Positions 33,903 through 44,901 of a DNA stretch of 64,000 nt are shown here, piece after piece; the stretch's first letter is position 1, and each line of letters starts with the position of its first letter. Under the pieces are notes generated by a model. It was not told where the DNA came from. It was given only the letters and a program-made list of their open reading frames with translations, and searched no databases. The position numbers were made by a program, and so were the translations under genes. Origin of the DNA: Pyrenopolyporus hunteri (lineage: Eukaryota; Ascomycota; Sordariomycetes; Xylariales; Hypoxylaceae); NCBI GenBank assembly GCA_902806595.1, contig CADCXC010000001.1, positions 372,001 to 436,000 of the forward strand. The letters are read 5' to 3'.

Positions 33903-33993
33903 TCCGAATCGGGGAATCGAACCCCGGGCTTGACGGTTCTTTAGATTGTGCAATCTTGAGAGCGTCAAATGTTAGCCACTACACCAATTCGGA
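33903..33993 (-). tRNA. tRNA-Glu (anticodon CTC) with a 20-nt intron
   Basis: Read on the minus strand, the acceptor stem is TCCGAAT/ATTCGGA (7 pairs), the D stem GTGT/ACAT, the anticodon stem TGACG/CGTCA with loop start CTCTCA (anticodon CTC), and the T arm CGGGG-TTCGATT-CCCCG. The T loop contains the B-box GGTTCGATTCC and the 5' part the A-box TGGTGTAGTGGCTAACA. A 20-nt intron (plus-strand 33937-33956) lies after position 37, the canonical place, and contains a self-complementary AGATTG/CAATCT pair. The CCA end is not encoded, as expected in eukaryotes. Confidence 0.9.
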
Positions 33994-35002
33994 TTTGGGC
34001 TTCTCATTGGATGATAGACCGATCTGCAAATTTGATATATATTCTCAAAACATACGGCACGTTTAACGCCCGGATATTGCGCGCTAGGCTAGCCGTTGGT
34101 GCAGTTAAGCACCTAACTTTACCCACAGCAAACCCCGTAACCGGTTTCGCGATCTATATACTATAGTAGTATACACTTTTTCATAGGGGTAATATTTCAG
34201 TCCGTAATGAACGAAGTTTCTAACATTGATCCTAGGGGTATCCGCATCACTTGCATCGTCGTTCAAGCGTACCTCGCATCACCACCTTCACCAAACGTAG
34301 GTACTCAAACCTACCATTCCACAACTAATTCGTAAGGGAGAACCTCCCATTGCGAACACGTAGGACAGATCTCCGTAGATCTTCACATCTAAATATTACA
34401 TCATACTGAAGTTCCACGGCAAGAATGCAACTCGATTCTCTCCTCTACTCCCCCTTCAACAAGCTCAGAGTCTTTTCCTTTTTTACAAAAGTGCTGCGCT
34501 TCGCAAGAAGCGATAGCAGACAATCCTCGTATCTACATGCCAACGACGTGGGCGGCCCCGGGCCGCGGCCTGTTCCCCCCAGCTACCTGATCCTAGACTC
34601 GACCTGTCGTTCCGTCGCACCTCGATTACATAGGGTTGCTTTTCTATCCAGATCGTGGGGATGAAGGGGATAAACCTGTGGGAATCCTACGGTCATACAG
34701 CGCAACACCGTCCTCCCTAATTATTCTGAAGTTTTGTAATTTTTTATACACGAGTCTTCTCCCCGCCTTCGACTCGATCCGTAGAATCAAATGTTAAAAC
34801 CCCTTACCATGCATTAACCAGTTGCTCCAATGTTGTGGATACGTCGTGGGTATGATTTGAGACCATCGCGATGGGTTCATTCGTCTAATGTGAGATGTGC
34901 TTTCTGCCGCAGAATAGCTCCACCAACTCCTCTGCTGAGTCGCACGCCATTACCCAAACTCCTGTTCGCATATTCTTCGTGACCGCCTTGGGACGGTTGG
35001 CA
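33994..35002. other. Intergenic, tRNA to PRO11 3' end
   Basis: No gene is supported. The tRNA is read leftward, so its upstream DNA is here, and the PRO11 3' untranslated region should occupy the right end. Composition is mixed with no clear repeat. Confidence 0.45.
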
Positions 35003-37761
35003 CTATCGCGCAAAGACCTTCACGACACCGTCCCCTCCGCCGCTAACAACCCATCGACCATCTTGGCTCCAGACGACGGCGCACACACCCTCTCCCCTCA
35101 TTATCCGGTGGCTAGTAATCTCTTGCGTGCAACTTCGCTTCTCCAATGACCAGAATCGGAGGCTCGCGTCGTGGCCAGCGGACACGAGCTCGCGGCCGTC
35201 GGGGCTGAGGGATAGGGACGATATTGATGCCGGGTGAGCAAGCATGTTATACGTGCATTGACCTTCCGAGTATATTAGCAAGACACCCACCTAGATCGAA
35301 TCAGTTGCGTGATCTTACCGCTGTTTGCATCAAAGAACCTAATGAAGCGGTCTTCGTGCCCCGATATGATAACACCTTCTATCCCGCTACCGGCCGTGCC
35401 ACTACCACCGGTGGGACCGCTCGCGTCTTCGTCGCCCAGACCCGGTCCGGAACTCTGATCAAGACCCACCGTGGTCGCGACAATGGCGTTGACGCTCGTG
35501 TTGATCGTGTTGTCGTAGGTTTCGAGGCTTGCCATGGAACCAATCTCCTCCCCGGTTCTCGTATCGAACACGAGAATGGCAGCATCCGAATAGCTGACCA
35601 CGAAAGTCTCACCATTGGCCGATAACGGTGTGATGCAAGTCGGCGAAGCCTTGGATTCGTTAGAGCGGCGGATGTCGTGAACTAATGTGTAGTGGAAGGG
35701 CGAATTCGAAGCCATGTTGGGCTGGGGCGAGCTTGGGAATTGGGAGCCGGAGCTCATAGAGTTACCCCTGACTCGGCCGCTTCCCGTGGAACGTCGGGGC
35801 GGACCCGGTTGCGGTGACGTAAGCTGCGGCGGCGCACTCACAGCCCAAATCTTCACGACACCGTCAGCTGCTCCGGAGACGACCAGGATGCGGTCAGGGC
35901 TGCCGTAGGGATTCGACTGCCCGAAGACAGCGCCAAGGGTCGCGGGCAATACACATATAGCCCAGACGGCATCGCTATGGCCGTCGAGCGTTGCCTTTGG
36001 ATCCACCCTACCTCGTTCCCACACTCTAATAGTCGCGTCTTGCCCTCCCGAGAAGATCCATCCGTCGCCCTGGGCACGACCGCCGGTGGAAAAGTTAGGA
36101 GACGGCGACCACGACGTCAGGGACAGCACGGCGCCGGTGTGCCCGCGATGCGTGAAGTCGGCCGGTACGTCGAGATCGGATGACACGGCCCCAAAATGGT
36201 TTGGATTCTCCCGCGGAATATGGAATCGCTTGATCAGCCCGTCGTCACCTGCCGTGCAGATTTCGGGTTCGCCAGGGCTCCCGCCCCCGGAGAATATCAC
36301 CGTGCGGACGGTATTAAGATGGCCACGGAGCCCGTACCGCAACTTGAAACTGCCGCTCTCCGCCTTCTGCGCCGCGCCGTTGAGGGAGAGCTCCTGTTCC
36401 GCGCTCTTCCTACGGGACATGGAAGTCTTCCGCCTGTGGGAGGCGGGACCACGGTTGGGCGACTGCGGAAGACTCTCGGCGTTGGGAAACACGTCGGTGT
36501 CCGGGCGGTGGGTGAGGGGCTGAAGTTGCTGCATAGATGCCGTATCGGGGAAGTTCCCTTCACCAAAATCCCAAGCGTCCCCATCGGTTGACCCTCGCTT
36601 CTCCAACGGAACCTCGCCAAACTCGGTGCGCGAGGACTCGTTCTGATGGCTTTGCTTCGAGCTAATTTCCTCGTGCAAGCGAGCGGCGGCTTGGTGAGAC
36701 ATGGAGGTCCACTCGCCGGGCTGAGGGTACAGGGAGGCCGCACCCTCCCCCGATCTAACCATCGGCGCGGATTGTAGGTTCGCATTTTCCGACAACGGCA
36801 AGCCGACCGAATGCGGCAACCTTTGCGAGTGGTGATTGTTTGCGTTTGCTCCACCCTGGCGGGAGGCCGAGTCTTTCATATGGTTCTGGTTGAGCCTCAT
36901 CATATGAACAGCCGGGTCCATGGGCTGTTGGGAGATAGGTAGCCCAAAGTCCCCTTCCCGCAAATCGTCGATCAGGGGCAAGGGGGGAGATTCTCGGGGA
37001 GGCATAGGATTCGCAGGCGTGATCATCAGATAGGTGAATTCGGATTGACACTGGTCTAGAAAGACCCTAAGATTCTCGCGCTCCTCGTCCTCGTGGACGC
37101 GCTCGCCTAATAGACCCTCTAAGCCAGGTACCGACTCTTTGGGTTTCTCGTTCGATGCTATAATCAACGTTAATAAATCACATACTCGCGAGTATTCGGC
37201 GTATGGGGGTATACGCAAACTATGCACGTACATTTTAACTTCTCTTGGATCAAGGCGGCTCTGTCGAATTTCTGGGGCTGCTTCACGGAGTGATCCGTTC
37301 CGGGAGTGGTCGAGGACGCTTTCAGCTGAGCGGCTTGCTCCTTGACCTTTTTCTCTAAGATGGCGACATATCTCTTCAGCGCCTTTTGCGTGGCATCCGC
37401 TCTCCGAGCCGACCCTTCGAGAGCCGCTATCCTACCCTTCATCTCCTGGCGTTCGATCTCCCAGGCGTTTCTATCCCGCTCATGTCGATGCCATTCGGTT
37501 TGGAGGAAGCGCATAACACCTGTTTGTTGCATACGCGCAAATTAGCAAATGGCGAACGCCCAAACGCCTAAACGCGTAGAGTATACGAATTAGCTATGGA
37601 ATCGTACCTTGCAATGTGTACTCGGTAGCGTGCGGCTGATTCGAAGGGTTTCCAGGCCCACCACCGCCGGCCATCTCCTGGCTACCGCCTAGACCACCTG
37701 CGCCCGGCATACCAGATCCGTTTCCACCGGTTCCCATGGAGGAAACCTGCTGCCAGCTCAT
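35003..37761 (-). CDS. PRO11: Striatin homologue PRO11 (STRIPAK complex)
   Basis: Four exons on the minus strand, 37608-37761, 37232-37519, 35319-37157 and 35003-35262, join in phase to 846 residues, matching Sordaria PRO11 (about 845). The Gly-rich N-terminus leads into the striatin domain ([20 protein letters not shown]..., residues 49-125) with the caveolin-binding segment and coiled coil that bind PP2A-A and calmodulin. The disordered middle contains phosphorylatable RRKTSMSRRKS. The C-terminal half holds about six to seven WD40 repeats, ending SAGHDASLRFW and GGGDGVVKVFAR. It is the scaffold of the STRIPAK phosphatase-kinase complex at the nuclear envelope and endomembranes and is needed for cell fusion, fruiting-body formation and, in Fusarium (FSR1), virulence. 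Confidence 0.94.
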
Positions 37762-40700
37762 GGGTAGCTGATTTTCCGGTTCGCTAGATTGGACGGTGTT
37801 TTAGCCCTCACAACCGTCTTCGCCGTTCGGTTTAAGGTCGACTCCTCGACATGCGCTCCCGCGTCGCAAGTATCTTCCGCAAGATATGGCTTCGTTGTCG
37901 AAGAGAGCGACGATACGATGGTGGGGGAGGAGGAGGAGTCAATTGGATCCACGTCTAATTAGTAGGATAGTAGAGAGCGTCAACGTAGAAGACACGTCGA
38001 TTGTCGGCGATGCACTATTTACTGGAAATATCGGCGGGGTCGAAGATTGCCGGAAAGCTCTTGTCCGTACGCGATTATGGGAGAGGAAATACAAAAGGGT
38101 AAAGAGAAGAAGTAAAAAAAAAAAAAAGAAAAAAAAAAGAATTACAACAGGGCCAGTAATGAGTGAAGAGAATCGAGATAGTACAAATTACTTTACTCGG
38201 AAACAAAAGCGACGCAGCGTAATGTCGTTGGCTGCACCGTCCTGTTATTTCGTTCCTTATCGTAAGGTGCAAAGTGATACCTCGACGTTCCGTTGTCGCG
38301 TGGTCGTGCGGTCTACATACGCATATGTAGATGGCAAGAAAGTTGAGCGTCTCTGAGTTTCTTGACTTTTTGAGTTTCTGAGACGTGATGGATTTGGAAA
38401 GCTGTTAGGTCGGTCTTGCTGGGCCCTGGGGGGAGCGAGGGAGGACTGTACGTACCACCCGGATACTTGTACTGTACCAGATTAGGTCATTGGCCCACCC
38501 CAGCCATTGCTAACCCAGCCAATCAGATCTCGCACTTCCACGCAAGGCTAGGTTAAGACTTCCCCCTGAAGCTGTGCATTTTTTGTTAATCAGCCAGAAG
38601 CTCGGACCACTATACGTCCGAGCTCCGTATCTACTACATCTGTACATGTGTCGACCAGGCAGGTACCTACACTTGTACATCCACACGTACATACATGTAG
38701 GGCCACGCAGCCCACGTTTTCATATTGGGGTTTCTTTACATGGGTACCACCTAATGCACCTAGGTTATGGCCTCTGTTGCTTACCTAATTATGAGGTCTT
38801 TCTCGCAGGAAACAGCTCCCTTCGTTCTCGTTTAGTTATCTTATCTTCAATGGTACCTACCTAGGTACATATTATATATTCAAAAGCTTCAATTCACAGG
38901 TACACACTTGGTTTAACGTATGAGCCAGCCCTACATATAGATGTATATCTAAAGGTACCTACCCTCGTTAGCTTTTACGCTATGTTTAATTACATAATCA
39001 CTTAGCCAGCCCTCGCAATGCGACGTCCTCTAGCAGTCGGTGCACGTACGTAAGCGTATGGGTACCTAGGTACTTAGCTTACAACTAATAGACGTATGTA
39101 GGTATATAGTCTATTGTTGATCGTATCTTCAAGTATAACGTCGGCTACTTCTCATGAGTGTGTTTAGTACTACACGTCCAAGCAGATCGCCGCAGAATAT
39201 CACCCGTGTATTATGCCCCAGGTATGCGGCTAAGAAGTATTGTACAGCGTGAACCGTCTCCTACAAGCAACCCCGCTACCTTGAATATCACAAGCATCTC
39301 GATCCCTTCATCAGATATGCACGACAGTTAAACTAGGATAAGGAGCCGACCTTAATGCGCAGGTGTACGTAGGCCTTGTTTCCCCAACCGCTCATCTTGT
39401 AAACCCTAGGCGGCCTTACCGACATATCACCACTCGCCAGCAATTTCATGTGTTACAAGTATCAGGGCTGCCTCCGCTCCTCTCGAACCCCCACAGCCCA
39501 AGCCCACGTACGCCCATCCCCCAAGGTTTGTCTATGGAGGGAGGCTAGTAAGGCAAGACCACTTGCAAGTGATAGGAAAAGGTGAGCAATCTTCTAGAGA
39601 TTTCAGTTATTCCGATATAGACGTATCCATGCGATGGGACTATCATGTTCAGATGCTTAAGAAAGAAGGCAGATAAAGATAGAATTTCTAATATCCATGT
39701 GCCACTTTAACTTCAGGGATGCCTACTACTGTTAAATTCCTAGTAGATGCAGCATGGGACTTAGGTACCTAGGTAGCGTCCTGTAGTGCTCCCTCCTGCT
39801 GAAGTGTATTTTTAGCCTGACAAGAAACCCCTTCCACCTTAGATACCTAGGTATCGAGGTAGGTAGGTAGGTAGGTATGTAAACCTTCGTACATGCGAAT
39901 TAGCCCATCTCCCCCACGACTTGGCACTAGACTCATCATACGTACCTAGGTACCTACCTATGTGACAATTCTCCCAGCAATCAATACCAGCATCTACAGT
40001 CAGACCTCTGCGCCCGAGTCATCCTCTGGCCGGCGACTCGACCCACAGAGAATCCTCTCATCCAAGCTACCATTTGCAGAATGCTGATGTTTGAGCCCGG
40101 GCAGCGGGATATTCAATTGATTGACCTGACGTGGGATGCGAAAATGCGATACTTGATTCATGAGATACCCGCTTACGAACACAGGTAGGTACCTAGGTAG
40201 GTAGGTATCTTCAATATACAGCTCGTCTTCACTGCGATTTTCCATGTAGGAATCAGAATAATAACACCTGGTATGTAAATGCAAAATCAATATTCTGCGA
40301 AATATTTATAATGTACTCAATTTTCATGCATCGTTTCAACGCAAATGTTTTATATTATACGTTTTGAGGTTTTAAGGTTGGTTAATTCATTTGGTGACGG
40401 GCCGCTTCAGGTAGGCATTGTAGGCAGGTAGGTAGTTGAAATAACATTTGCTAGCACCTGGTAGGTAGGGAACCTAACTAACCTAAGGCAGGGCCCTGTA
40501 AAGCATGTGCTAAATTCTTATCCGACCCAATCTTGTTTCCAGTGGAGAATATGCCGGAGTGACCAACATTGGCACCCCAACTCGCCTCGGTAATTACCTA
40601 GGTACCTAGGTACCCAGGTACTTGGCTTTTGATACCCCCAAGTGATCCTTTAAAAGACCTAGGCGCCGCTAATTATTCGTTTCTCAAGCATTAGCTACTC

Positions 40701-40831
40701 CAAACCACGAATCCATGCAGGCCATAGGTATTAACTGATCCCTAGCGCGTACCCCAACATCCAATGCAAGCGCCCTATCAGCATCTCAATCAGTGATTTA
40801 TATTGAGAATCGAAGCTTCGTCTCGTACGTG
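37762..40831. other. 3-kb repeat-rich intergenic region
   Basis: It contains the PRO11 promoter side, an A-rich tract at 38114-38140 and the densest concentration of TACC/GGTA palindromes in the window (for example near 38655, 38850-38867, 39060-39075, 39762, 39845-39877, 39940-39960, 40180-40210, 40590-40620). No frame has codon bias or family motifs. The right end holds the thioesterase promoter. Confidence 0.55.
39845..39878. repeat. TACCTAGGTA/(GGTA)n tetranucleotide repeat
   Basis: An example of the family of short tetranucleotide repeats and palindromes built from TACC and GGTA, here as ATACCTAGGTAT followed by several GTAG units. Similar tracts recur at more than 25 places between genes, and I saw none inside the annotated exons. 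Confidence 0.7.
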
Positions 40832-41529
40832 ATGGCGGAATCTTCAAGCAGTAAAGGCGTACCCGGTGGCATAGCCTTCTTGGAAGCTGTGAAGTCGCTG
40901 AAGGGTATCCAGAAGGTTGAGACATATTTGAAGATGTCCCGGGAATCCTTCTACAAAGACCAGAAAGATTACGTGAGCTTTTTCCCGTAACTCAGGCCTT
41001 CCATAATGGAAGCCCCCGGCTCTCACACGCCGCGAACACCCGCTTCGCCTTCATCCACTACGATATTCTCTCAGTGATAACAAGCATGCGCTAACAGTCG
41101 TCATAGGACTGGATGGCAACTGTGGCGCCTTATCTCACCGTCGTCTCGCACTCAACTTCTCCGCCGCACCCCAGCATTACGTATCGGTTCACCGTGCAGC
41201 CCATTCATAGCAACGGTCTTGACAACCTTCACGGAGGCTGTACATCGACTATTTTTGATGCATGTACAACGCTGCCGCTCCACCTCATCTCAAAGCCAGG
41301 CTTCTGGCAGTACACGGGCGTCAGCCGGACACTTAACGTCACTTACCTGCGGCCCGTTCCGGTCGGCACTACCGTTGAGATCAAATGCGAGATTCTCCAC
41401 GCCGGTCGCCAGTTATGTGCCTTACGAGGGGAGATGAGGGCGGTGACCAATGATGGCCGTGAAGGGCCCCTGCTAGCTGTCTGCGAGCACGGGAAAACTA
41501 ATACTGACCCGCCGGTCGAGAAACTTTGA
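40832..41529 (+). CDS. Hotdog-fold acyl-CoA thioesterase (PaaI/ACOT13-like)
   Basis: Two exons, 40832-40972 and 41107-41529, give 187 residues. Exon 2 contains the 4HBT hotdog domain, with NLHGGCTSTIFDACTTLPL corresponding to the conserved HGG...DxxT active-site helix, and GVSRTLNVTYLRPVPVGTTVEIKCE for the central strands. The family hydrolyses medium- to long-chain acyl-CoAs to free acid and CoA, usually in mitochondria or cytosol. No clear targeting sequence is present; the first 45 residues form a short helical extension. The nearest neighbours are unrelated, so its exact substrate is undetermined. Confidence 0.85.
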
Positions 41530-41818
41530 TACTTTTGGGTTCGTATAGAGCGAAAAATGTTTCCCACAACTTGATTAAAAGTGGTCGAGTAGATTACGTG
41601 AACGCCATAAGGCAGTCTGGAAAATAAATACGGTCGCAACTTACCTAAAAAGCATGAATATTTCATAAACTAAGTTTGCCGGTGGTATATCCTATAGGCA
41701 CTGACTAAAGGAGCCCGCAGAGATGGTTGCGTGCTCTTTCATCCCTTCGTAAGATTTCTACGACGGGCCGTAGGCTCGTCATCTCGTAACTTAAAGCGCT
41801 TACGAATACCGTTGTAGG

Positions 41819-41845
41819 TACGGATGTAGCTTTTAAAAGTTTTAT
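41819..41845 (+). repeat. Relic of MITE terminal repeat with RIP-type changes
   Basis: These 27 bp match the left end (including flanking TA) of the element at 45507-45816, except three changes: TGG to TAG, CAAAA to TAAAA and TTGT to TTAT. All three are transitions in the TpG/CpA to TpA direction, as made by repeat-induced point mutation. A possible degenerate opposite end (AGCCACAT) lies near 41939-41946, but the element boundaries are not clear. Confidence 0.5.
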
Positions 41846-41949
41846 TTTATTTATATGCCAGAGGTTTCCTCGGGATATATTGTCTCAACTTTTTTTCTAA
41901 GCAAAAAAAACGAAAAATTAATTACGTAAAAATTCACGAGCCACATTTC

Positions 41950-42014
41950 CCACGCCACACCAGCCACACACCATACCACACCACGCTACGCCACGCCACG
42001 CCACGCCACGCCAA
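41950..42014 (+). repeat. CCACG/CCACA pentanucleotide array
   Basis: Degenerate CCACA units pass into a clean run of about six CCACG units (41989-42014). Non-coding simple repeat. Confidence 0.75.
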
Positions 42015-42507
42015 CGGGCCACAGGCGTGGCTAGTGAAATAAGTTAATGTAACTAAGGCATTTATTTTAACACCTTTCTGCGGGTTTAAGCATTTAAGCT
42101 TCCTAAAATATGCACGAAGTAGCCGCTACCCTGCTTCCATTGGGTCGTAATGTTGCCCGACTTGTCGAGTCGTCTTATTTTTTATTGGCTTCAGACATAC
42201 ATTGCTTATGCATCCTAGAGTGACGCCGGATCGTAATTGGAGCGTCTTAAGTGTGTTTCTACCTTGGCCTGTAGGCTCTCTACAACACCCACTGCGGATT
42301 GCATTATCAAAGTATGATACCTAGGCCATCATTATGGCAGACCTCCGAGTATAAGAGACCCGGCCTCTGGTCTCTGTTAGCAACGTGGATTGAGAAATCA
42401 AACTACACTCACAAGGATTTACAACCTTACTACAATCATATATTATCAATTATATTATAAGCTCTGCTATTTAGGCTACCACCCGTGTTTTCAAGTCCCT
42501 AGCAGCC

Positions 42508-43223
42508 ATGGACAATCAGACTCAAAAGCCCGTCTCAAACGTGTTAGTAATGACCAACCTCTCTGAGTACCTACTCTTCATAATAATACGCTTATCCTAT
42601 TCTCCTTAATTCTCCTTAAAATCGAGGGCTTAGCACCAATTGCTATAGATCGGAAGTACGGCTAGTCGCCGGAAGAACCCACTCGTGTAACCTAACCACC
42701 ACCGCCCATTGGCTACCTTTACCATCGAGACTGGGTAGCCGTCGTGAGGTCTAACTGACATCTATGTGTGTGATCCAGCACCAACCCTACCACCAACACC
42801 GGTACTGGGCCTAGCCAAATCCTCTTTTCGGCTCAAGCCCTTCATGAGTACGTCGCTGGCGTGGCTAGGGGCGATGCACCCATCACCACTCTTCTCCAGC
42901 AGGGTGACGCTGAGTCCAACGTCGCTGTCCGAGGGGCCAAAGTTATTAGCGAGGTCGAGAATGCCATCGCAAAGTACAACCAAGCGTCAAACAAGTATGT
43001 GCTCTTTTACAGTTTGTCTTCGAAGCCCCCGCGCATTGTATACCCCCATAAGTCCAGCAATTGGACTGTCGCTGAGCATGTACCTTGTCGTCACGTGACG
43101 TCATCATGGACATTGGCTGCCTATGGAGTCAATCTTGATGACGGTACAGAGGAGAATTGGGTGATCCCCTCAATGAGAAATAAAATCACATATTCCATCC
43201 CTCGGTGGTGGATGGTATGCTAA
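42508..43223 (+). CDS. Hypothetical protein, tentative gene model
   Basis: A short first exon 42508-42542 (MDNQTQKPVSN...) joins in phase to 42779-43223 through a 236-bp intron with donor GTTAGT, a CTAAC branch-like site 22 bases before the acceptor, and acceptor CCAG; the product is 159 residues. The second exon reads GPSQILFSAQALHEYVAGVA then a hydrophilic helical stretch (GDAPITTLLQQGDAESNVAV, EVENAIAKYNQASNK), which looks protein-like. A further intron is possible at the GTATGT at 42994. I do not recognise a family. The AT-rich region upstream could be promoter or old repeat DNA. Confidence in the exact model is low. Confidence 0.35.
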
Positions 43224-43557
43224 CGGCGACATAGCTAAAGTCTTAGACTTCCCCGCCAACTGACGATATGAGACTCCGTGACGTTGGCGGCGATTGATTG
43301 ATATGGATAGCGTGGCGTTTGGAGGTATGAGGATATCGGAAAGGATTTGGGTTATAAGGGACGGCGTATCGAGGACAGAATCGGCACCAATATGGCATTG
43401 TGGGTTGAACAAGCCATGACCTAGTAATGAAAGCCGTTATACAAACCCGTAACTCCGGCCCGGCGCCGGCCCAATGCAACCGTCTGCTTTCTTTCCTTTT
43501 GACCCGCACTTTTCCTTTTATTCCCACTCTTCCTCAAGCCAAGCTGGCGCCGCGGGT
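43224..43557. other. Convergent intergenic gap
   Basis: Between the tentative gene and the DLT1 3' end; nothing else is seen. Confidence 0.4.
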
Positions 43558-44901
43558 CTAGAACGACTCCCCAACCCTGAGCACGTACGGCAAGTCGCCG
43601 CGGTCCTCTCTCGTCGCAAGGCGGATGACGGAAACCTGGGAGACGGACCTAAGGCTTGAGCTAGACGCCTTGCTGGCCGGGTACGGGCGCCTCGTCTGCG
43701 CGAAGCTCCTCCCGCTGCTCGAGCTAGGCGAATCGGATGGGCCCCTACCGCCGGCCTTGCTCCGCGGCGTAGTCGGCGCGGTGCGGTACTGGTGCCACGT
43801 GTGGGCCGACGAGTTTCGGTCGGGCAGGTTCGGCCGGTGCGTACGCGAGCGCGTGCTACTTCCGCCGAGGCTCCTCCAGGAGATGGACCCGCTCCGCGCG
43901 GGGGTCGTGGGGGTCGTGTCTCGGGGCGCGTCGTCGTCGATGTGACCGTCGCTCTCGGAATAGGCGTCCTGAGACTCATACAGGGAAGCAGAGTCCAGGG
44001 GCTGCATCGCGCGCAGGAGCTCGGCGAAGAGGTGCATCAGCTGCCGGAAGTGCGCGTTGGACAGCGGGCGCGTGGAGAAGCGGGCGCGCTCGTAGCTGTC
44101 GAGGAATTCGGACGCCTCTTGTGAACTGGGTAGCACGCCAAGGCTGATGAGATGGACGACGTAGTCTCTCATCGTCATGCTAGGACGGCGCTGAAGCAGG
44201 GCGACCGCGTCGGCATCGAGCATAGGCGACTCCATAGCGGAGTCGGGATCCGGCGGGGCCTGAGAGACTGCCTTGGCCTCGATCAGGTTGGGTAACTCGG
44301 AAAGGACTGTGCTGTATTGAAGATTGGGAAAATCGGGCGAGCTTGGCGATCCCCAGCCGTCGTGCTCGATCTCGCCCCAGACGGGTCGTAGAGGCGGGAA
44401 GGAAATGCCCATCTTCTCCTCCACCGTGGCGGGCTGCTTCGACCGGAACAGCTGAAATGACTTTTTAGAGTCCTTCGCATTCCCGTCGGCGGGCATCGCG
44501 TCCCTCTGCACGCTTTCCGACGACGGCGCGCGGGCCGTGGGCGCTATGACCTTAGGGCGAGCCTCCCACGCGATGGCGGCGCTGCGGCCAAGTTCTGTGA
44601 CGATCATTTTGCGGACCTCCTTGGGGACGTCCCCCTTTTCGATAGGAATCCAAGTCTTTGGGATAGAGGCCAGTACCGTCCTGGTAACATACAGCCTCAT
44701 GACGTAAACAAATAGAACAATTAGTATGGTAAGGACGAAGACTATCGCGGTGATGATTATGTTGATGTACGGATTAGATAAAAACAGAACCTGGCGAATG
44801 AAGTCGCCAGGGACGACGAGAAGTAGAGCAGCGAGAAGAAGACATAGAAGGATGTAAGTTGAGGTGTAGGCTATGCGAGAAGCAAGATTAGTGTTCTTCA
44901 T
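43558..44901 (-). CDS. DLT1: Defect-at-low-temperature protein 1 (Dlt1) family
   Basis: Intronless, 447 residues. Two transmembrane helices occupy residues 12-33 (YTSTYILLCLLLAALLLVV) and 45-69, followed by the conserved VTRTVLASIPKTWIPIEKGD-VPKEVRKMI block that marks the Dlt1 family. The cytosolic remainder includes the TMRDYVVHLISLGVLP helix region and an extended Ser/Arg/Pro-rich, likely disordered tail. Yeast Dlt1 is needed for growth at low temperature but its biochemical role is unknown; the protein is expected in an internal membrane. No signal peptide cleavage site is apparent. Confidence 0.88.
   Translation of the reverse strand: MKNTNLASRIAYTSTYILLCLLLAALLLVVPGDFIRQVLFLSNPYINIIITAIVFVLTILIVLFVYVMRLYVTRTVLASIPKTWIPIEKGDVPKEVRKMIVTELGRSAAIAWEARPKVIAPTARAPSSESVQRDAMPADGNAKDSKKSFQLFRSKQPATVEEKMGISFPPLRPVWGEIEHDGWGSPSSPDFPNLQYSTVLSELPNLIEAKAVSQAPPDPDSAMESPMLDADAVALLQRRPSMTMRDYVVHLISLGVLPSSQEASEFLDSYERARFSTRPLSNAHFRQLMHLFAELLRAMQPLDSASLYESQDAYSESDGHIDDDAPRDTTPTTPARSGSISWRSLGGSSTRSRTHRPNLPDRNSSAHTWHQYRTAPTTPRSKAGGRGPSDSPSSSSGRSFAQTRRPYPASKASSSSLRSVSQVSVIRLATREDRGDLPYVLRVGESF

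Larger units (their letters stand above)
41530..42507. other. Intergenic with repeat relics
   Basis: It contains the thioesterase 3' region (AATAAA near 41625), a mutated relative of the terminal repeat of the 45.5-kb MITE at 41819-41845, a CCACG tandem array, and an AT-rich region at 42330-42480 with TATA-like GAGTATAAGAG. No gene is supported before 42508. Confidence 0.45.

Noticed and set aside
42151..42287. 137-bp segment with TGTTG...CAACA ends as a full LTR
   Set aside because: Too short, TATA-like site lies outside, and no target-site duplication; kept only as a similarity note.
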